From positions 28,717,543 through 28,781,542 of the forward strand of contig CM042092.1 of assembly GCA_023512835.1 (NCBI GenBank): 64,000 bases of DNA, in the 5' to 3' direction. A model generated the notes under the pieces. That model was given only the letters and a program-made list of their open reading frames with translations. It had not been told where the DNA came from and searched no databases. The stretch is from Taxillus chinensis. Taxonomy: Eukaryota > Streptophyta > Magnoliopsida > Santalales > Loranthaceae. Positions 11,570 to 21,895 of this stretch are shown one piece after another. A program made the position numbers and the translations under genes. Position 1 is the stretch's first letter, and each line of letters begins with the position of its first letter.

Positions 11570-14269
11570 ATGGCACCCAAGACCTCTCTTTCTGGCGTTA
11601 ATCCCGGCCATCTGGTCGATTGGAATGCTGTTTCCAATCCTCCGGCATGGTTTTTGGAGCTTTGCCCACTCCTGGAAGCAAGCCACATCCTGAACCTAGT
11701 CTCTGATCCCGTCGATCTCCTTATCGACGATATTGTTGAGTTTTACCGGTGCATCCGATCCACCCCCGACTCCATCTGTTCCACTGTCAGGGGTGAATCC
11801 ATCGTCATCACCCCCAACGTCCCCCGTGCCACTCTTAATCTTCCCCCCAGTCTTCATTAGCGCCTGGACCCAGAGCCAATGGCAGCTTCCATGGGCTGCA
11901 CCTATAAAGGGAAGGAGAACAAGTCGAAGTCCTTCCAGGGTCGCTATAGATGTATGGCGACCATCTTGAGCCGGTGTCTTCTGGATCACATAACAGCCCT
12001 GGACTCCGTCCCGTACGACCAACTACTTGCCATGTACAGAGTCTTTGAGGGTCTCCTGATGGATTAGGGGACTTTCTTGTTCTGGTTGTTGGGGAACAAC
12101 CCGAAGAACCAATCTTTTGGGCGGATCCTTAGCATCATCTTCCGGCACTGCGTCCGTCCCATTTCAATGGACATGGCGTTATCCTCTTCCCTCGGGATTT
12201 CTACCTTCGCCATCTTACGCCTGATGGAAATTTGACCGCCCACCGACCCTCTGCCGCTGTCCGCCTCCTCCCTGCTCCGGAACAACGGGTAGTTCGGTTG
12301 GTGACCCGGCCAACGGCCTCGCCCCCGGGGTTAGCTCGCCCACCGGTCCTCATGGATTCGGTCCGTAGCTGCACCCTCCATCTCCCGAGCCTCCTAATAT
12401 AGCATTCGCGCCGACCCATCCGAGGTTACGGGGCTGTCACAACCAACTTTACCTCCAAGTGTTTCTCCAAAGACCTTTTGCCGCCGATGTCCTTACACTC
12501 GACTCTCCCGCTCGTTGATGCTATTATTGTTGCGGCATTTGCCGATGTCCCTCCTTCTCCTCCGGAAGCACCTTTGCCCCCGCTTCCTCAACCTCGGGAC
12601 TACCTCGACCATCTCCCCACCGAGACCTTAACGGACCTCCGGTTCCAATTTAGTCTCGCATGCACGCCCACCATCCCCGATAATGACCTTTGGGTGGATT
12701 ACACTTTCCATACCAAGACCCCGGAGGAAATGATCGTCTGGAACTTGGACCACGGCTTCCTTATGCCGACCAATATTCCAGACGTTATTTTTGCTATTAC
12801 CTCCGGACCGGCCTATGACACACACAGGTTCCTTCCCCTGCTAAGGCCAGACCCGCTTCTCTCCGCCGAAGCCATCCCCATTGTTGACCTCTCTACTCAA
12901 AGCGGCTCTGCTGCTCCGGATGCCTCCGATGCTCGGAGCCCCCCCTCTCGTTGCCGTTGCGACGCTCCCCTCTCTCCAACTGATGACTCCTTTGCTCAAC
13001 GCACTCCTGCACCTCTTCATGCGGGGGAGTCCTCCAAAGCCCTGGAGTTAGTGCTTGGGTGTGCCTCTTTTGGCACGATTCACTCCGATGTTGTGCTCTC
13101 TGCTCAGCTGGACCGCCACGCCCAAGCCCAGAGTGCCCAAATTTCCGCCATCGCTGTCAAGGTTGATGCCCTAGGCGCCCAACTCCTCTCCGCCCCGATG
13201 ATTCTTCCACTTCCATTGAGCAAGAAGATGGATCTCGTCGCCTCGTCCGTGCATTCCCTATCTACCTCATTCACGGACTTGGCACACACGATGGCTCGTC
13301 CTCCTTCCACACCTCGGCGATCTGCCAAAACGAGGGAGAATGTGTCATCTGATCCTCCTGCAACTTCCTCAGCTCCTGCGTCTACACTGCTTCCGGGAGT
13401 TTCTATCCCCAAATGCAGCTGCTTCTCTCAACCCAGCTCCTCTAGTGTAGCTCCTCCTTCGACCTCTGCATCCGTGGCTGACACCTTCCTCCCATCATAC
13501 GCGGACCGTGATCCACATGATGCGGATGGAAATGTTTTTAATATAATGACTAAGTATGTCGCGTCCACTACCAAGCGAAGATGTCTATCTGATTTGTACC
13601 CCTTCTCCCCTACGAGACATTAAGACTCTACATTCCGAGAAGAGCTTGTTTACCACGAAGACATAGACAACTTTTCTCAGGCAGTTAAGATGGAGATGAG
13701 GTTGTTTCCGTCTCTGTACAAAGACGGACACTTGTTTAATGTCTTGCCATGTTGGTCTGAGGGTTATCTTCCAGACATAGCCCACATCCGGACCTTCATC
13801 GATGGAACTACTGAGGACAACAAACCTTGGAAAAATCTTTCAACTATCCTCATTCCGTATCGGGTCATGACGCCGCACTTCATGCTGGTTGCTTTTCTGA
13901 TTCCATCCAAGCGGATGATCTTAATTGATTCTCATCAAGTTATAGAGAACAATGTTAAAAAGAATCAATAGGAACCATTGTGTCTTCGATTGACGAAGCC
14001 GTAAAGTAATTCGGACTTTATAAAGAAATGGGCCAAACTCTTTTGGCTCAACTGAAAAGCTGAAGGTGGCAATCTAGAGCAAGAAGCAAGTGCCACAACA
14101 GCCCGATGGAGATAGCTACGGAGCCTTTATCTGTTTCTTCATCAAATTATTTATAAAGGTGGAAAAAAACTGGAACAACATCCGAAACTATACGATCGAG
14201 CAAACAATTGAGCTTAGAAAGAAGGCAACAACAATGATCTTCAAGTATAGTAAGCCTTATGTACCTTAA
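11570..14269 (+). pseudogene. SIR-A extra ORF with C-terminal Ulp1/C48-like domain, broken
   Basis: The start is placed at the ATG at 11570 because MAPKTSLSGVNPGHLVDW is conserved in SIR-C (MAPRISLSGVNPGHLVDW at 39916). Order: an N-terminal helical domain of about 220 residues reminiscent of the plant-transposon (Transposase_32-like) fold, a Pro/Ser/Ala-rich linker, a coiled-coil segment (LSAQLDRHAQAQSAQISAIA, near 13093-13150), a second linker, then the protease-like domain (about 13480-14269). The domain keeps His in PHFMLVAF and Asp in MILIDS, 17 residues apart. The catalytic Cys position reads DSYG (TAC at about 14116), so it is Tyr and the enzyme would be dead. Several frameshifts and an in-frame stop (about 13969) also break it. 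Confidence 0.75.
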
Positions 14270-14348
14270 TGAAAATTTTGTATCAAGGCTGACTTGTACT
14301 AATGTTGCCGACTTAATGGAAAATGGAAGTTGTCTTCATTTCTGTATG

Positions 14349-14934
14349 TGTTGGATCAAGCCCAAAATTTGGATAATGCTGATAAAGCCCTATGTAATTT
14401 GATTTGAGACCTTTATTGTTTTATCTTAAGTCATTGCAGAAGATATGACCTTTATCTGGATCTACACTCGTGTGAGCAAAGCTAAGGACGGGATACATAA
14501 TCCTGATCCAGGTGAGAATAAGTGTCATCAAACACTTGGTATATAACCAAGTCTTTGCCTCATATGGAATAAGGATCATTCGTGCGGACTAAGAACCTAA
14601 AAGCTACGGACTAAGAAATCCGCACTTAATACTTCAACGGACTAAGTCTAAAACATGTGGAGTAAGAATCTTAGTCTACAAAGTCGCACGGAGTAAGAGA
14701 GTCAACACGGAGTTAAAAAAGTCTTCCACTCAACCGGACTAAAGTAAAGAAGACACGGAGTAAGGAATCCGAGTCTTTCATAGATGCGGAGTAAGGAAGC
14801 ACTTCTACGGAATAAGGACTTGAATCTTTATTCGCACGGAGTAAAGGAAACTAGATGCGGAGTAAGGAATCCGAACCACTCACTCATGTGGAGTAAGGAT
14901 GTGCCGATACGGAGTAAGCCATCCTGTCACGCCC
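14349..14934 (+). repeat. SIR-H: left part of a Copia LTR inserted in SIR-A
   Basis: It begins TGTTGGATCAAGCCC and is preceded by GTATG (14344-14348). The same GTATG follows the matching LTR end at 35605, so the two halves are one LTR insertion, now solo. It contains the degenerate roughly 20-bp repeats (GCGGAGTAAGGAATCC type) of this family from about 14580 on. It is cut at 14934 by TEK-G. Because this LTR sits between SIR-A's ORF end and its polypurine tract, SIR-A at first sight appears to lack a polypurine tract. Confidence 0.85.
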
Positions 14935-16415
14935 CAAATTTCCTTCCCCTTTGGAAATGGGTAATGACGCCCATGCCCGCACCCGAAGGGTCAAGGGTTC
15001 GGTGTAAACACCAAAGTGAGGACACCTACCGCGGGTGTTGTCCTATCCCTGTATCACATGTCAACATGCCAAGGGGCATGTACCTATTTCCATGCCAACC
15101 ACACCACCACAATACACATACATACGGTATTCACAACCCAAAACATCAATTACATTGCTCGGAGGTTTCAAGCTCTTTTACAACCCACTAGGGAACAAGC
15201 TCCCAATAATAAAACCAGGGTACATAGTTCAAGCAAACAGAATCTCAAATACAATGAAATAACCAAATGTATATATATATATAAGGCCATACAGCCCCAG
15301 CGGCCTACCAACTTAGCTGTTCCGCCTATCGCCTACTAGGTCCCGCAAAGAAACAGTTCATAGGAGGGGTGAGCACACCACGGCTCGGTAGGGATCAAGT
15401 CTCCCCGGTCCCGTCCCACTCTAAAACTATGCATGTCAAGTGGATGCATGTGCTCGTGTAGTGACTTAAGCTAAAACTACAACCATCACCCAGGAACACA
15501 CCTCATACCTCTTGCTACACACAGAGGGCAGAGGACACCCCGCCACCACGGCGACGTGACATGCCACACCAGGCAAATGTGAATCTCATCTCAAGGGGTA
15601 CAGTATAATGACTGTCCCATACTCAGCTCAATTCCCCGCGTTTCTGGGGTTCTTATCTCAACTCCCCGCGTTTCTGGGGTGCTCAACATACACATTTCAA
15701 CATATACAACTCAACAATCTCAACTCAGAATGTAAAACAACAGATAGTCTCAGAACAATCAAATCATTACATATAACATCACCTAACCCCTCATGGTCCC
15801 TGAAGTCCACACATTTCTCACTCATAGTCTAGATCATACACAACCTTTCAAAGGAAGCTTATCCACCTCAAGGGGAGCCCAAAACAAGCTGCACGTGACA
15901 CCCTATTGTCACGTGCAGAGGAAAATTAACTCCAAACATCATTCTAACCATCCCAGAAGGTTCAGGGATGATTTTTAGCCAAAAACAAGGTTGCACGTGA
16001 AAAGGTCATTCTCACGTGCAGGGGTATTTCAACTCCTATGCCTCTAAGGAAGCTCCACCTAAAATTTGGGGCAATTTGGAGCAAGAACGAATCTGCAAGT
16101 GAAAAAGGCATTCTCACGTGCAGGCTCCAAAACCTTCCTTTTGTCATTCTAATCATTTTTCCCTAAAGAACCAACCTCAAATTGCCTTAGTTTAGAAGTT
16201 ATTGAGGTTCTAAGCCCATAAACCGGGTCTAAATCCAACTCTGGCCTCACTCTCATTTGATTTCCCAATACCAGAGGCCTTAGCCAAGCCAAATACAGGG
16301 TTTTTCCTAAAATTTTCATCTAAATAATCTCAAGACAATGGGTATACAAATGACCCCTAACCCAAAGGCACAAATAATCTCACGCAGAAAATTTAGAAAT
16401 TTAGAAAACTCAGAC
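14935..16415 (-). repeat. TEK-G: partial Tekay-like LTR
   Basis: It starts TGTCACGCCCCAAATTTCC, the reverse complement of a Tekay/Del LTR 3' end (compare GGGGCATGACA of TEK-D). It runs until TEK-E begins at 16416. It contains a two-unit tandem repeat around CCCCGCGTTTCTGGGG (about 15635-15680) and three inverted pairs of CACGTG-like elements (15891-15920, 15992-16020, 16093-16123). The preceding CATCC (14930-14934) is the candidate TSD. The other LTR end and any internal region are missing, apparently lost in the rearrangement at 34690-35045. Confidence 0.7.
15891..15920. promoter_or_regulatory. perfect 11-bp inverted repeat centred on CACGTG motifs
   Basis: Arms CTGCACGTGAC (15891-15901) and GTCACGTGCAG (15910-15920) with an 8-base loop. 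Two further pairs lie within 200 bp: TGCACGTGA 15992-16000 with TCACGTGCA 16012-16020, and an imperfect pair at 16093-16123. CACGTG is the plant G-box core (bHLH/bZIP). The pairing could also form a hairpin in RNA. Confidence 0.55.
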
Positions 16416-18043
16416 TGTCACGCCCCGGATTTCCAACCCGAGGAGACCGGAACGTGAACCTCCCTTTACCCAAGTTGGATAAAGGGGTTAGAATACAACA
16501 TACACCTCACACTTTATATTCAGAGAACAATCTTATATTTATTGAGTCCAAACATAGCAAATACGTTCAAAACACACTTTTATTACATTGAACTCCACAT
16601 TACAATATCTCCCCACTGGGGTTACAAAGTTACATAAAGAAAAGCAGCATAACTCGAAATAATAATGAGCAAGCCACAAGGAGGACTTCCACCTTGGTGT
16701 TCCCACCTAACGCCTGTAGGTTCCTGTAAAGAAAACAACATGGTAGGAGGGGTGAGCAACCACAACCTCGTAGGGATCATGTCTCCCCAACCCATCCCAT
16801 GCACCTAATATCTACATGCCTTGTGTACAAGTACCGTGTCGTGATACAATTATTCCACCAGGATATAATTACAAAGCTATAAGAAGAAATACAATCATAC
16901 ACGGGCTGGTACATAAACACTCCCAGGCTTCCACGCCCACCGGGTTCCAAGAACGATCCCTGGGCTTCCACGACCACCGGGTTCCAAGAAACAATCCAGG
17001 CTTCCACGACCACCGGGTTCCAAGAACACAAGACACATAGCCACACTTAGTCACACAGACATAACATCAAACACTTAGCATGCAAAGCCTCACAGGTATA
17101 AAACCAAACAATTGGTGTACATAAATTCACAGGCTCATAAACCCACCGCGCACGGCATTTTCTCAAACATGTACTGGCATGTCACACAGGCATTTTATCG
17201 AACACTTTTCATGCATCACACAAACACCAGAAACACACCAAAATCGCCATCGAAGGCCAACATCCATATAGGAGATCACACCTATATGGATTACATATAT
17301 ATATAAACAGGTTTAACTCCATAATCTGCCCTAGAACCCTAGGACAAAGGAGGATTTAGGAAGGACAGAACCCCTACCTTGTGTGTTCTCTCTGCTCCCG
17401 CTTCCACGCAAGATGCCGACCACCCACGCAAGACGCTCTCGGCAGCCACCAAACGCTCTCCTTCCCTCTCTCTCTCTCTGCGACGGCTGGTGGAGCAACA
17501 AACCCTAACCCTAAAACAGAGGGGCTTCTCCTCCTTATATAGACAACACAACATCAAAACGACGTAGTTTTGATTAAGTGAATCCCAAAGCATCAAAACG
17601 ACGTAGTTTTGATCACACAAGTTACCACCTTGCCGCACCCATATAGGCCAAAATACTCGGAATTTCAGCATGGTCCTTTGGAGAAAGATCATTAGAATGT
17701 CAAAACCAAGGGAACCATGCAAAAATATGGTCGCACGCCAATTTGAACGTGAATTCCCCAATTCACATGCAACTCCAAATGCACTCCAAATGCGCTCAAA
17801 CTTCACCCCTAGCCTCCTTGCATCATGTAGAAGACAACCATACTTGCACGTGAAATGGACCCATATCACGTGCACCTCACATACACGTCCGTTTGGCCTG
17901 AAACTTCGTGGTAGATAGAGGACATCATTCTAAGCATCTTTCCTTTTGCACGTGAATTCATTGGAGTCCATTTACTAGGTCAAAATCTAGAAAAACTCTA
18001 CTCGGAAAGCAAAACCGTGACTAACTCGAGGTACGGGTCCTTA
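16416..18043 (-). repeat. TEK-E: 3' LTR
   Basis: On the minus strand it starts TGTAAGGACCCGTACC at 18043 and ends GGGGCGTGACA at 16416, 1,628 bp. The candidate TSD left of it is CAGAC (16411-16415); the right copy is lost. In the transcribed part there is a tandem repeat of about 40 bp (CCACGACCACCGGGTTCC type, about 16924-17030), at the position where TEK-D has a different tandem repeat. The U3 part shares the CACGTG pairs and palindromic boxes with TEK-D and ATH. Confidence 0.85.
17500..17613 (-). promoter_or_regulatory. TEK-E LTR promoter: two palindromic ACGT boxes, TATA box, telo-box
   Basis: Reading the minus strand: two 22-bp boxes with core AAAACTACGTCGTTTT (17592-17613 and 17553-17574), then CTATATAAGG (about 17533-17542), then a telo-box-like TTAGGGTTAGGGTTT (17500-17514). 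The same order and spacing occur in both TEK-D LTRs, so transcription probably starts near the telo-box. Confidence 0.65.
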
Positions 18044-18249
18044 CATCCTCTCCCCCTTAAGACTTTTCGTCCTCGAAAAGAAATGACATACGAGGAAAAC
18101 AAACTCAAGCTACCCATTTGCCACACGACGAGCCACAACACCCAAATGGGTCATACACCGCGCACAGCACATAACAACACATAACAAGGTACCACCATAA
18201 TCCATAACCACAATAATGCATATAACACATATCCGCATGTCACAAATAC
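18044..18249 (-). mobile_element. TEK-E internal 3' end with polypurine tract, left of SIR-B
   Basis: Directly inside the LTR the minus strand reads AAGTCTTAAGGGGGAGAGGA, the polypurine tract (about 18044-18063). The remaining sequence matches the 3' noncoding region of TEK-D. It stops at the SIR-B insertion (TSD AATAC, 18245-18249) and resumes at 31104. Confidence 0.85.
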
Positions 18250-19498
18250 TGTTGGATCAAACCCCGAATTTGGATAATGCCGATAAAGCCTTATGTAATT
18301 TGATCTCGAGATCTTTTGTGTTTATTTGATTATTGCAGAAGGTATGTCACTAATCCAAAGTTGCACTCGTGAGAGCAAAGCTAAGGACAGGATACATAAT
18401 CCTGATCCGGACAAGAGTTAGTGTCGTCAAACACTTGGTAAATAACCAAGTAACAAATACATACGGAATAAGGAACAATCCTACGGACTAAGAACTTAAA
18501 GGATAAGTGCGGAATAAGGAAGATAAGTGCGGAATAAGGAAAATAAGTGCGGAGTAAGGAAAATAGATGCGGAGTAAAGAAACCAGATGCGGAGTAAGGA
18601 ATCCGGACTTATGACTCGCCCGGAGTAAGGAACTTACATACGGAGTAAGGAACTTACATACGGAGTAAGGAACTTACATACGGAGTAAGGAACTTACATT
18701 CGGAGTAAGGAACTTACATACGGAGTAAGGAACCTACATGCGGAGTAAGGAACTTACATGCGGAGTAAGGAACTTACATGCGGAGTAAGGAAGCACGACA
18801 CGGACTAAGGATTCCAAGACGAATAGATACGGAGTAAGCAACCACCGACACGGAGTAACGTTCCAAGCTTCATTAACTACGGAGTAAGGAAAATTACACC
18901 GGACCAAGAAGACACTGCTCCAACAAAACCGCATTTAAAGTTATCGGCTCGTGCTTGTCCCGATGTAAGACGAATGCATTTAGATCAAGAAGAATCTTAC
19001 ACGTGGATCGTCCGGATATGTGGACACAACCTTCATTGTATCTCGGAACTCACAAAGACACTTATATTCTTCAAATCCAAGATCTTGAGCTCCACAATCC
19101 GCAGCAGTCAAGGCGGCACAGTTACCGAGGGATAGTTAGTGCGGAACGCATTCCGGAACTTCAAGTTCCAAGGTTGTCTTTTAGGAATGTTTTGTATAAA
19201 TATTCATACTTATACTTCATGTAAAGTGTGTGCTTAGGAGAGCTAAAGAAAACAGAAAATTAGAAAAAGAAACTTGGCTAGCGTGTGAGTTCATTGTTGT
19301 AAACAGAGTGTAAGAGAGTGTTTGCTTCTATTTTGTTGTAATCACCTTGTGATAATAAAACAAAATACTTCCACTATCCTGGTTATCTTCCGGAGTGATT
19401 CTATCACTTAAACTAGATAAGTCTTTGTGTCTTGAGAGAAAAGAAAGAGTTTGAATAAGAGCCTATTCACCCCCCCTTTAGGCTCCAAGGGACCATCA
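18250..19498 (+). repeat. 5' LTR of SIR-B
   Basis: 1,249 bp, TGTTGGATC to GGGACCATCA. It contains eight perfect-length 20-bp units (18621-18780) inside a wider field of related repeats (about 18480-18890). A TATA-like GTATAAATATTC lies near 19193. AATAAAAC near 19350 and CCTATTCACCCCCC near the 3' end are shared by all family LTRs. Confidence 0.95.
18621..18780 (+). repeat. 20-bp tandem repeats in the SIR-B 5' LTR
   Basis: Eight back-to-back copies of CGGAGTAAGGAACTTACATA with variants at positions 13 and 19-20, plus a partial ninth. Upstream there are GATAAGTGCGGAATAAGGAA units of the same length. These lie in U3, upstream of the TATA-like box, as enhancer arrays often do; a role in transcription is inference. 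The 3' LTR also has eight units (30219-30378), but the order of variants differs. Confidence 0.9.
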
Positions 19499-19500
19499 AG

Positions 19501-19512
19501 TGGTATCGAGCA
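19501..19512 (+). other. SIR-B primer binding site, tRNA-iMet (one base missing)
   Basis: Two bases after the LTR end the sequence reads TGGTATCGAGCAAGTTC. The usual plant Copia site is TGGTATCAGAGCA, complementary to initiator Met-tRNA. Here one A is absent. SIR-F has the intact form at 48387. Confidence 0.85.
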
Positions 19513-19559
19513 AGTTCTACTTCGTTCTAAGTAGAGATCCCACTCTTTCAATCTCAGAA

Positions 19560-21850
19560 ATGGCCGAAGAAAGCGGTATGCTATTCAACACTCGCCTTAA
19601 CTCCGGAGGTGCACAGGAGCCCATCCCGAATCGAAGCAAAGGCGGTGAAAATGTCGACCCACCACAACTCTGCCGCCGCCGCTTCTCAACCACGGAGTTC
19701 TGGGTTTACTCTAACGAAACCGCCCAAATTCACACCCGAGCTTTTCTCCCGGTGGAAAGCTCGCATGAAGATGTTTATGGTTTGCCATGATCAACTTATG
19801 TGGCCATGTCTTCATCAGGAGATTCCAATTCGATGACTATCGGAGAACATGGTGTAAGGAGGCCAAAGACCGATCTTGAACTTACCAACGATGAAAGAGC
19901 CTGGCGGTGCGCTAGTGAAAAGGCTCTGGCTTATGTCACATCGTCTTTGGATTCCGAGGCTTTCACGGACGTCCAGGGCTGCACGTGACAAAAGTCGTTT
20001 GGGACAAACTGACAATCCTCTATGAGGGGAGTCAATCCCAGATGCAGAATGTGATCTCGTACTCTCAGACAGAACTTTGAGAGTTTTAATCATAAACCGG
20101 GCGAATCACTTGAAAGCATCTATCGGAGATTCGGCAAGCTTATACTTGAACTGAAGACTGTCAATGAGCATTACTCTCAATCCCAGATCAATGACAAGTT
20201 CTTTCGCTCCTTGCCGGATCGCTATTACTCCAAACAACTCCAGATGCAATCAGACAAAAACTGGCAGTATGTTCCCCCTGAAGAACTATATGGAGAGCCG
20301 CGGACTCACGAAGTCGGGTTTAAGTACTCGACAAGAGATGAGAAAATAGCTCGGAAAGAAAAGGGGGTAGCTCTCAAAGCTACAGAATGTCTAAACATAC
20401 TGAGGAATGATGATACGGACGTATCCGACAATTCTGATTCTGACGAGGAGGAAGAGATAGCCCTTCTTGTCAAATCCTTTGAGCGATTCCTACGGAAAAG
20501 CAGAAAAGGAATCAGAAGACGCTCATCATCATCGTTCCAACGGAAGGAGCGGCAGGAGTCCAGTTCCCAGGAATGTTTCAACTGTGGGAAAACTGGTCAC
20601 TGGGCCAAGGAATGCAGGTCCAAAGCAAAGGTGGCCGAGAAAAGTGACAAGGTAAATCCTCGCCGCTCCACCTCAGATAACAGCAAGAGCAAGAGAAAGG
20701 CGCTCGTGACAAAATACATGAGTGGCTCGGAAGAAGAGGAGGAATCCTCGGATGATGAGCCGACCATTAAGCCGAACGTCCGCCTCATGGCAAATGCCGA
20801 GGTACCTTCTATCTTCGAGCTCCTGAGTAAATTAGAATCTCTTACTATTGCATGTGATCATGAAAAGAATGAGAGACTAATAATTACTCAAATGTACAAA
20901 GATATGGAAAGTCAGAATAAACGTCTCGAATTTACTATTAATAGACTCGAAAAGGACGTCGCCGACTTCGGAGGAAAGGAAGCTTGGTATCATGATCTAA
21001 GAGCTGAAAATCATTTGTTAAATACCAATCTTTCAGGCCTAAAAGTTATAGTGAAAAGACTCGAAAATGAACTGGAACAAGAAAAGGAAATAAATCGTAA
21101 GTGGCTAAAATCCGGGGAAATAGCCTCTACCTTTAGGGACGACCCTGACGACATTCGAGTCAAACCTGGCCTAGGTTCTGAATCATCAACCTCCATAGCT
21201 CAAGCTACCGAGTGTCCTCCGGATTTCACTCCTAAACTAACCAACTTATATCCTGTTAGTACATCTAAACCGTTGGATGGTTTCATTTCAGGTGGCACCA
21301 TAGTATATGACTTTGGAAAAGAGGCCATCCTCGCACTTCCCGAAGCAAGTAGCACCCGTAACTAAAGATGAAGGGAAGGCTGCTGCAGTTAAAGCCAAAA
21401 CCGTAGCACCCAAAAGGAAAGACAAGGCTAAGGCCGACGCATTTAGGGCCAAGAGCGCGTCACCCAAACGTAATGGATTAGGCCACAGGAAACGAGTAGA
21501 AAAAGCGTAAAATCTAAGAGACCTGTATCCCCTGTTTGTACTTCACATTATAGTGTCTGTTCCATCCGTAGGGAAATGGGTCATTATCACTATGAATGTT
21601 GGAGTCTATCGATACTGGCTTTGTAATCAATTTCAATCAAATAAAGATCAGTTTAATAAAAGGGGTTCTTCGAGCAAAACAAGATCCAAATCTAAAAGGA
21701 GTGTCTCTCCCAAGAAAACCCAAACAAAAGAGGCAGCCGAAACTAACAAGTTAATGTCAACGTGGAAAGCTAAAAAGTCCTAACAAAATCAAATCCGTAA
21801 ATGTTGACAATCTGTCTGCTCACTCTAACCGCCCGAAACAAGTTTGGGCA
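19560..21850 (+). pseudogene. SIR-B gag
   Basis: Start ATG at 19560 (MAEESGMLFNTRLNSGGAQE), conserved with SIR-F. Frameshifts occur before 20211. From there an open frame of 384 codons (to 21365) holds the end of the UBN2-type Gag domain (FRSLPDRYYSKQLQ), an acidic Ser-rich segment, a CCHC knuckle (CFNCGKTGHWAKEC, about 20567-20608), a long coiled-coil-like region (about 20810-21120) and a Pro/Ser tail. Further broken frames carry a basic Lys/Ser-rich part and a second, damaged knuckle-like motif near 21564-21602 (CSIRREMGHYHYEC). Gag assembles the particle and packages RNA. The product would be over 700 residues if intact, long for Copia but in line with Sireviruses. Confidence 0.85.
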
Positions 21851-21895
21851 CCAAAAGTGTAAACTGTTGTCTTTCGGGAGCATCTCTGGAATGAA

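Larger units (their letters stand above)
4471..14348 (+). mobile_element. SIR-A: Sirevirus-like Copia element, 5' end outside the window
   Basis: Plus-strand order: gag (from inside the gag gene), protease, integrase, reverse transcriptase, RNase H, a 1.66-kb noncoding spacer, then an extra ORF ending in a Ulp1-like domain. The 5' LTR and start of gag must lie to the left of ATH, which interrupts gag. At the 3' side the body is interrupted at 14348 by the SIR-H LTR (TSD GTATG) and resumes at 35606 with the polypurine tract and the first 41 bases of the 3' LTR. The coding regions are full of stops and frameshifts, so this is an old copy. Its gag is closer by eye to SIR-F than to SIR-B. Confidence 0.85.

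Noticed and set aside
14344..14360. SIR-A lacking a polypurine tract because of a deletion
   Set aside because: The tract is present at 35663-35678. The gap is the SIR-H LTR insertion and everything nested in it, shown by the GTATG duplication.
17339..17875. 178-codon minus-strand ORF in TEK-E LTR
   Set aside because: It lies wholly inside LTR promoter and repeat sequence and has no counterpart frame in the TEK-D LTR.
18480..18890. Regularly spaced 20-bp repeats that could look like a CRISPR array
   Set aside because: Units are contiguous with no unique spacers, lie inside an LTR and recur in its partner LTR. This is a plant retrotransposon tandem repeat.
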